DNA of 64,000 nucleotides from Fragum whitleyi (taxonomy: Eukaryota > Mollusca > Bivalvia > Cardiida > Cardiidae), in contig OX411556.1 of the NCBI GenBank assembly GCA_948146395.1, positions 28,257,653-28,321,652 on the forward strand, read 5' to 3'. Below are positions 60,165 to 64,000 of the stretch, one piece after another; the stretch's first letter is position 1, and every line of letters starts with the position of its first letter. The notes beneath the pieces are model-generated. The model saw only the letters and a program-made list of their open reading frames with translations, had not been told where the DNA came from and made no database searches. The position numbers and the translations under genes are program-made.

Positions 60165-60557
60165 AAATTAATCCTAGACATTTCAAGTAAAGATGTTCAT
60201 TTTTTGTATTTCTTTAGCCTTTGAAACAAAGTATGCATAATTAAATTGACGATATCTATTTTATTTTATTTCTTCTTCTTTTTTTTCTTTTTTGAAAAAG
60301 TTTCTAAAATATTTTTTTTCTTTTCTATAATTCTTTTTATGTCCAAGTGCGCCTGTACCCAAAGGGAGGTGCCCTGGAAGATAGACAAACACATGTGTCT
60401 TTTATTATGTTCAGACGGTTATTTATCGTCTAATTGAGAAATGGATTTGCAAACAAAATGCAATTCTCAGTATGTTTAAAGCCTGATATATCACAATAAA
60501 AAGAGGGAAGGGATATTACCATGTACCGTGATTTATTAATTTAAGTTTATGTGCGTA
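60165..60557. other. T-rich intergenic DNA
   Basis: CTTCTTTTTTTTC-type low-complexity sequence at about 60,270-60,330. No gene. Confidence 0.45.
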
Positions 60558-60843
60558 AAGTTAACAACATCGTGAAATTGACAAAGTGAATGCTTATGGA
60601 ATGATTTAGGAATGAAATTGAATGACTGTGTGTTTTGGGTGAATTTAATGGGAGGTAATCAACTGTCGCAAATTTTGTTCATGATGAACAAAATTAGCAA
60701 TATTTATTACCTCCCTTTAATAAAATATGCATACAAGTTCTTTAGATAACTTCATATTTCTTCAAGAACCTAATAGACGCTTACAATTTTAATTAGAATG
60801 GTTTTGATTGAGATGGATATCAATTTCACGATGTTGTTAACTG
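60558..60843 (-). mobile_element. MITE-3 copy e, short form with both ends intact
   Basis: AGTTAACAACATCGTGAAAT at the left and its mirror ATTTCACGATGTTGTTAACT at the right, ending CTG/TA. Nested palindrome at 60,650-60,716 (GGGAGGTAATCAACTGTCGC and TTAGCAATATTTATTACCTC). Shorter than the 43-44-kb copies because one flank of the palindrome is deleted. Confidence 0.88.
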
Positions 60844-61679
60844 TATCTACTTGGACAGGCCGATCCCGAAATACTTTATCAAGGCAGGGTTTCAGTATAA
60901 ACTTTACAATTCGGGCCACAGGGATTCGAAAGCTGCCCTGCGTTCGAGCTGACAAACGCTCTAAACTGTTTGAGAATTATAACCCGCTTTGCACGTGCAT
61001 TCAAAGCTGGATAAACACGTAGTTGGCAAACAGTTTTGATTGACCCCCAGGAGAGGTCAAACGGTAATCGCATTTCAAAAATACTGATACGGGACGGATT
61101 TAGATTCAGAAAATGACGACGCAACGCAACTTCAAAAAAGATTCAAAGATTTTTTTCTGGTATGAAGCCATAGGGCCTAACTTGAGGAGCTACTTGAAGC
61201 ATTTTTATTTCTTTTTAAGACTATTTTTCAGATGAATTTTTGCGAGGAAAGGAAAGGTGAATGCATGGAGGTATAAATTAAAAAGGACTTTTCATTTTGG
61301 GACATCCTTTGAAATACAAAATCAGGTAAATAGCAATTGAAGTTTGTTATTTCCGGATTATAATAGCGAGAGGCCAAAACCCCAGTTATTATAAATCCAT
61401 AACATTTTTAATCTCGCACGTGCGGTCCACATAAATTGAAATATAACATTAGTTTTTTTATGTCATAATTTTCAAAACTTTAATAATATAGATTTATTAC
61501 CCTGTTCAAGCCTCAGAGTTATCAAAATTTTGACGCAACCTAGTAGTTATTGAAATTCAACAAACAGTAAGTACGATTCTTTTCACTTTTTTTTCAAATT
61601 CAGTGGAAGTCAATTGAAAAATAAAATGTGACGCTTCACGCGAATACGGGGGGCAGCTGAGAAGAGGAAAATCTGCCTA
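60844..61679. other. Intergenic DNA with a partial copy of the 50.6-kb repeat
   Basis: TTTGAGAATTATAACCCGCT and TTTGCACGTGCA at about 60,970-61,000 resemble 50,585-50,620. No gene seen. Confidence 0.45.
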
Positions 61680-61998
61680 CAGTTCTAATCATCGTGAAAT
61701 TGACAAGATGAATGATTTTGAAATGGTTTTGGAATGAAATTCAGTGAGTGTGTGGAGCGAGTATTGAATGGATTTAGAACCTATCAGACGCTTACAATTT
61801 CGATAATGTCAATGAAATCCCGATTTTGTTCTAGTTATATTCACTTTAATTGTAGTTGTTGATGGTATACTTTATGGTCATTTAGAGCGTTTTTGATCGA
61901 TTTGAGTGAATGTTTGGAATGAGTGAATGGAGCGTTGGATGAGTGATTTAGAATGGCTTTGATTGAGATGAATGTCAATTTTACGATGTAACTTAATG
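61680..61998 (-). mobile_element. MITE-3 copy f, palindrome deleted
   Basis: TA then CAGTTCTAATCATCGTGAAA at the left. On the right TTTTACGATGTAACTTAATG, close to the TIR. GAATGAGTGAATGGAGCG body. The nested GGGAGGTAA palindrome is absent. Confidence 0.8.
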
Positions 61999-62920
61999 TA
62001 CAAATCGCGCAGTATGAACAGGACAGGAAATTTTGAGTAGAGAATGAGATTTTTTGAATCTACAATGACCTTTGAACCTTTCCATACAACCTTTTTTTTT
62101 GGATTGCGACCCCTTTTTTATATATTCGACGTTTGAAGCTTATCGTGATATTATTAATATATGTTTGAATATCGAAAAACTGTTAAAATAGCTTGCATGT
62201 TTCAGACTTAGTTCACATAATTTAGAAATCGAAAACAGTCGATATAGGTATTTCTTAAGACAAGAAGACTTTTTAAATTATGCAATTTTGATCAGACTGA
62301 ACATGAATACCAGTTTATTTTATGCTGTTCCAAGTTTTTAGATATAAAACGTATTTTTTTCTGTAGAATGGCGTGCTAATTTACCATACATCATTTCTTT
62401 ATTATACTGTCAATGTCAAATAATTAAAATGTACCGAAAATTTAAGTTTCTTGCATCTGCATTTGAATCTCGCAAGAACTATGTTGATAATACTGCTCAT
62501 TAACAATGTCGCACTTGCCTAAAATACTCACAAATGGTAGATATATTCAATATTGAATTTTAAAGAGACACTGTACATGTATTTGTAAAATAAACAACAA
62601 CAACAACAACAAACACACAAAACACAACAACAACAACAATCGTAAAAAGACAAACAAAACTCACACACAAACAGGTACAGATTATTGTTCGAATATAATC
62701 AATAGATTTGTAGGCCTACAAAACCAATTTTTGAAACGCTTAGATGGTAATAATATAACAAAATCTAGCGTTAAATGGCGTCATTGATATCCTTGTCTTA
62801 CACATGTGTAAGATCGCATCATGACGTCATTCAATGCACGTTTTTGTGGTAATTCTGTCATCATAGCGTTCCAAAAACTGGTAGATATAACGAACAAAAT
62901 GTTAATGTAAGAAAAGAGTT
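61999..62920. other. AT-rich intergenic DNA, includes (CAA)n
   Basis: (CAACAA)n at 62,593-62,640. TTACACATGTGTAA palindrome at about 62,801. TGACGTCATT at about 62,824. No gene. Confidence 0.5.
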
Positions 62921-62944
62921 TTTGTTGTTGTTGTTGTTGTTGTT
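62921..62944. repeat. (GTT)n microsatellite at the edge of a MITE
   Basis: TTGTTG repeats run into TTTAGCTTTATTCATTTTGA, an internal MITE-3 sequence that in other copies reads TTTGTTTGTTTAGC. Confidence 0.85.
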
Positions 62945-63116
62945 TAGCTTTATTCATTTTGAATGACGTTGATGATTCTATCTTTTTCAGTGAGTTTGGA
63001 GCGTTTATTAATGGTTTGAGTGAGTGTTTGGAATGAATGAATAAATGGAGTGCTGAACGAGTGGTTTGGAGTGGTTTTGATCGAGATGAATGTCAATTTC
63101 ACGATGTTGTTAACTG
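62945..63116 (-). mobile_element. MITE-3 copy g, half element
   Basis: Internal AGCTTTATTCATTTTGAATG to the intact end TCAATTTCACGATGTTGTTA/ACTG before TA. Confidence 0.82.
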
Positions 63117-64000
63117 TATCATTGGTGAATTAACGAAAACGCGACTATCTTCCTAAAACCTGTCGCACAATTTTTTCATTGACAGTCCCGTAAATAATTT
63201 CTGGTATTGATATATAACAGGAAAAAATGGCCGAACTTTAAATCTCATTTAAATAACACGTACTTGTCCGATAACACGTGGCCTAGGACAGGATTCTGTT
63301 TACTCTTCGTCGCGTGCAGCGGAAAATCTCGTTAACGAACAAACATGGCGCACGCGCCCTTACCGACAGATCCGGTTAAAATCTGCATGCGCATTTGAAC
63401 GTATTCTTCAACATCGCAAGGTGATTGCAAATCGACCTTGCCAATAAAGGTCAAAACCACAAGCCTAACCACTGCTACTAATCTCCTAACAATACGAGAA
63501 AATTCACGTAAAATTGAGTTTCAGATGTCATACAAAAAACCAACAGAGCGCCACCACGCGCTACGCATGCGCGATTATGTAATTCAACCGGTACCAGACA
63601 TGCGCAAATGCTGTTGCTTATCGCACCGATTGACCTTTTGGATCAACCACCCCATTCAAAATATTTTCAACGTTAAATGACTTGCGGTTGAATAAAAAGC
63701 AAATACAAGCAAAAACTCGGAGCACGTGAATTATAATCCAATGCCGTCTTGAATACTTGTATAAATTGTTTCCGTACGTGACTTGAAATAATTGACCAAG
63801 TCGTACAGAAAAGGATGTTCTGAGAAATGTTAAAACGTAGATCCTAATAAGGTTGCATAATTGCAGTCTGATCAAGATTCAAACCATTCGCGCTTCTTTG
63901 AATTAAGAAAAAGATAGTGGGCCATCCTTTATGTAGATAATCCGTTTGGCACTATATCTATAGAAAATTATATACATCCCTGCGTTCAGGATCACCAAAC
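63117..64000. other. Right edge with clustered CGCATGCGC-type motifs; possible promoter
   Basis: AACATGGCGCACGCGCCC at about 63,343, GCATGCGCATTT at 63,385, ACGCATGCGCGAT at 63,563 and ACATGCGCAAATG at 63,598 resemble NRF-1 (YGCGCAYGCGCR) and YY1-type (AANATGGCG) sites. No convincing exon is present. ATGGCG at 63,345 opens only an 18-codon frame. Confidence 0.35.

Noticed and set aside
63438..63680. 80-codon frame as a gene at the right edge
   Set aside because: The frame opens with TTG, has no internal signature and sits in a motif cluster that looks more like promoter DNA.

Overview
The window reads as nuclear DNA of a bivalve mollusc. Support comes from an AT-rich background, intron-containing and TATA-driven genes, (TTAGGG)n telomere-type repeats, tRNA-derived SINEs of the type common in molluscs (tails ending in a gcgatatgactg...cggcgtaaaaccc motif), and a repeat at about 48.85-49.17 kb whose end (gatcacaat..ctcac..ggtgagcta) I know from bivalve genomic sequence. 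This assignment is an inference; no species is identified.

Layout. 1-16,679: about 48 head-to-tail copies of an AT-rich ~343-bp satellite (satA), with higher-order structure and an internal 446-bp hybrid monomer. 16,680-22,250: a GC-rich ~460-bp satellite (satB) organised in ~2.1-kb higher-order units, each carrying two short degenerate TTAGGG arrays. 22,250-24,232: a third, ~357-bp GC-rich satellite (satC). 24,233-25,553: satA again, in inverted orientation. 25,554 onward: dispersed-repeat-rich euchromatin-like DNA, beginning with a broken Tc1-like transposase lying directly against the satellite.

Only two genes can be supported. The first (28,435-32,281, +) is a three-exon gene for a secreted, 531-residue short-chain collagen with a predicted coiled coil, a furin-like site, 61 uninterrupted Gly-X-Y triplets and a long acidic, Ser/Asp/Asn-rich tail. 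The second (41,392-43,077, +) is a single-exon Mab-21/cGAS-like nucleotidyltransferase with its three expected acidic residues intact. It is preceded by a consensus TATA box and a perfect NF-kB-type site, so it is a plausible innate-immune cGAS-like receptor. There is no sign that the two genes act together.

The remainder of 26-64 kb is a mosaic of small non-autonomous elements that I sorted by their ends into families. MITE-1 has TGACCCGTCACGCG ends. MITE-2 is a foldback element with TTAAGGTAGT ends. MITE-3 has Tc1-type CAGTTAACAACATCGTG ends and a nested palindrome. MITE-4 carries TGACGTCA motifs. There are also at least three tRNA-type SINEs, a 1.15-kb TIR element, several long hairpins and many microsatellites. 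Several elements sit inside introns or at gene ends, where they may supply splice-site context or polyadenylation signals.
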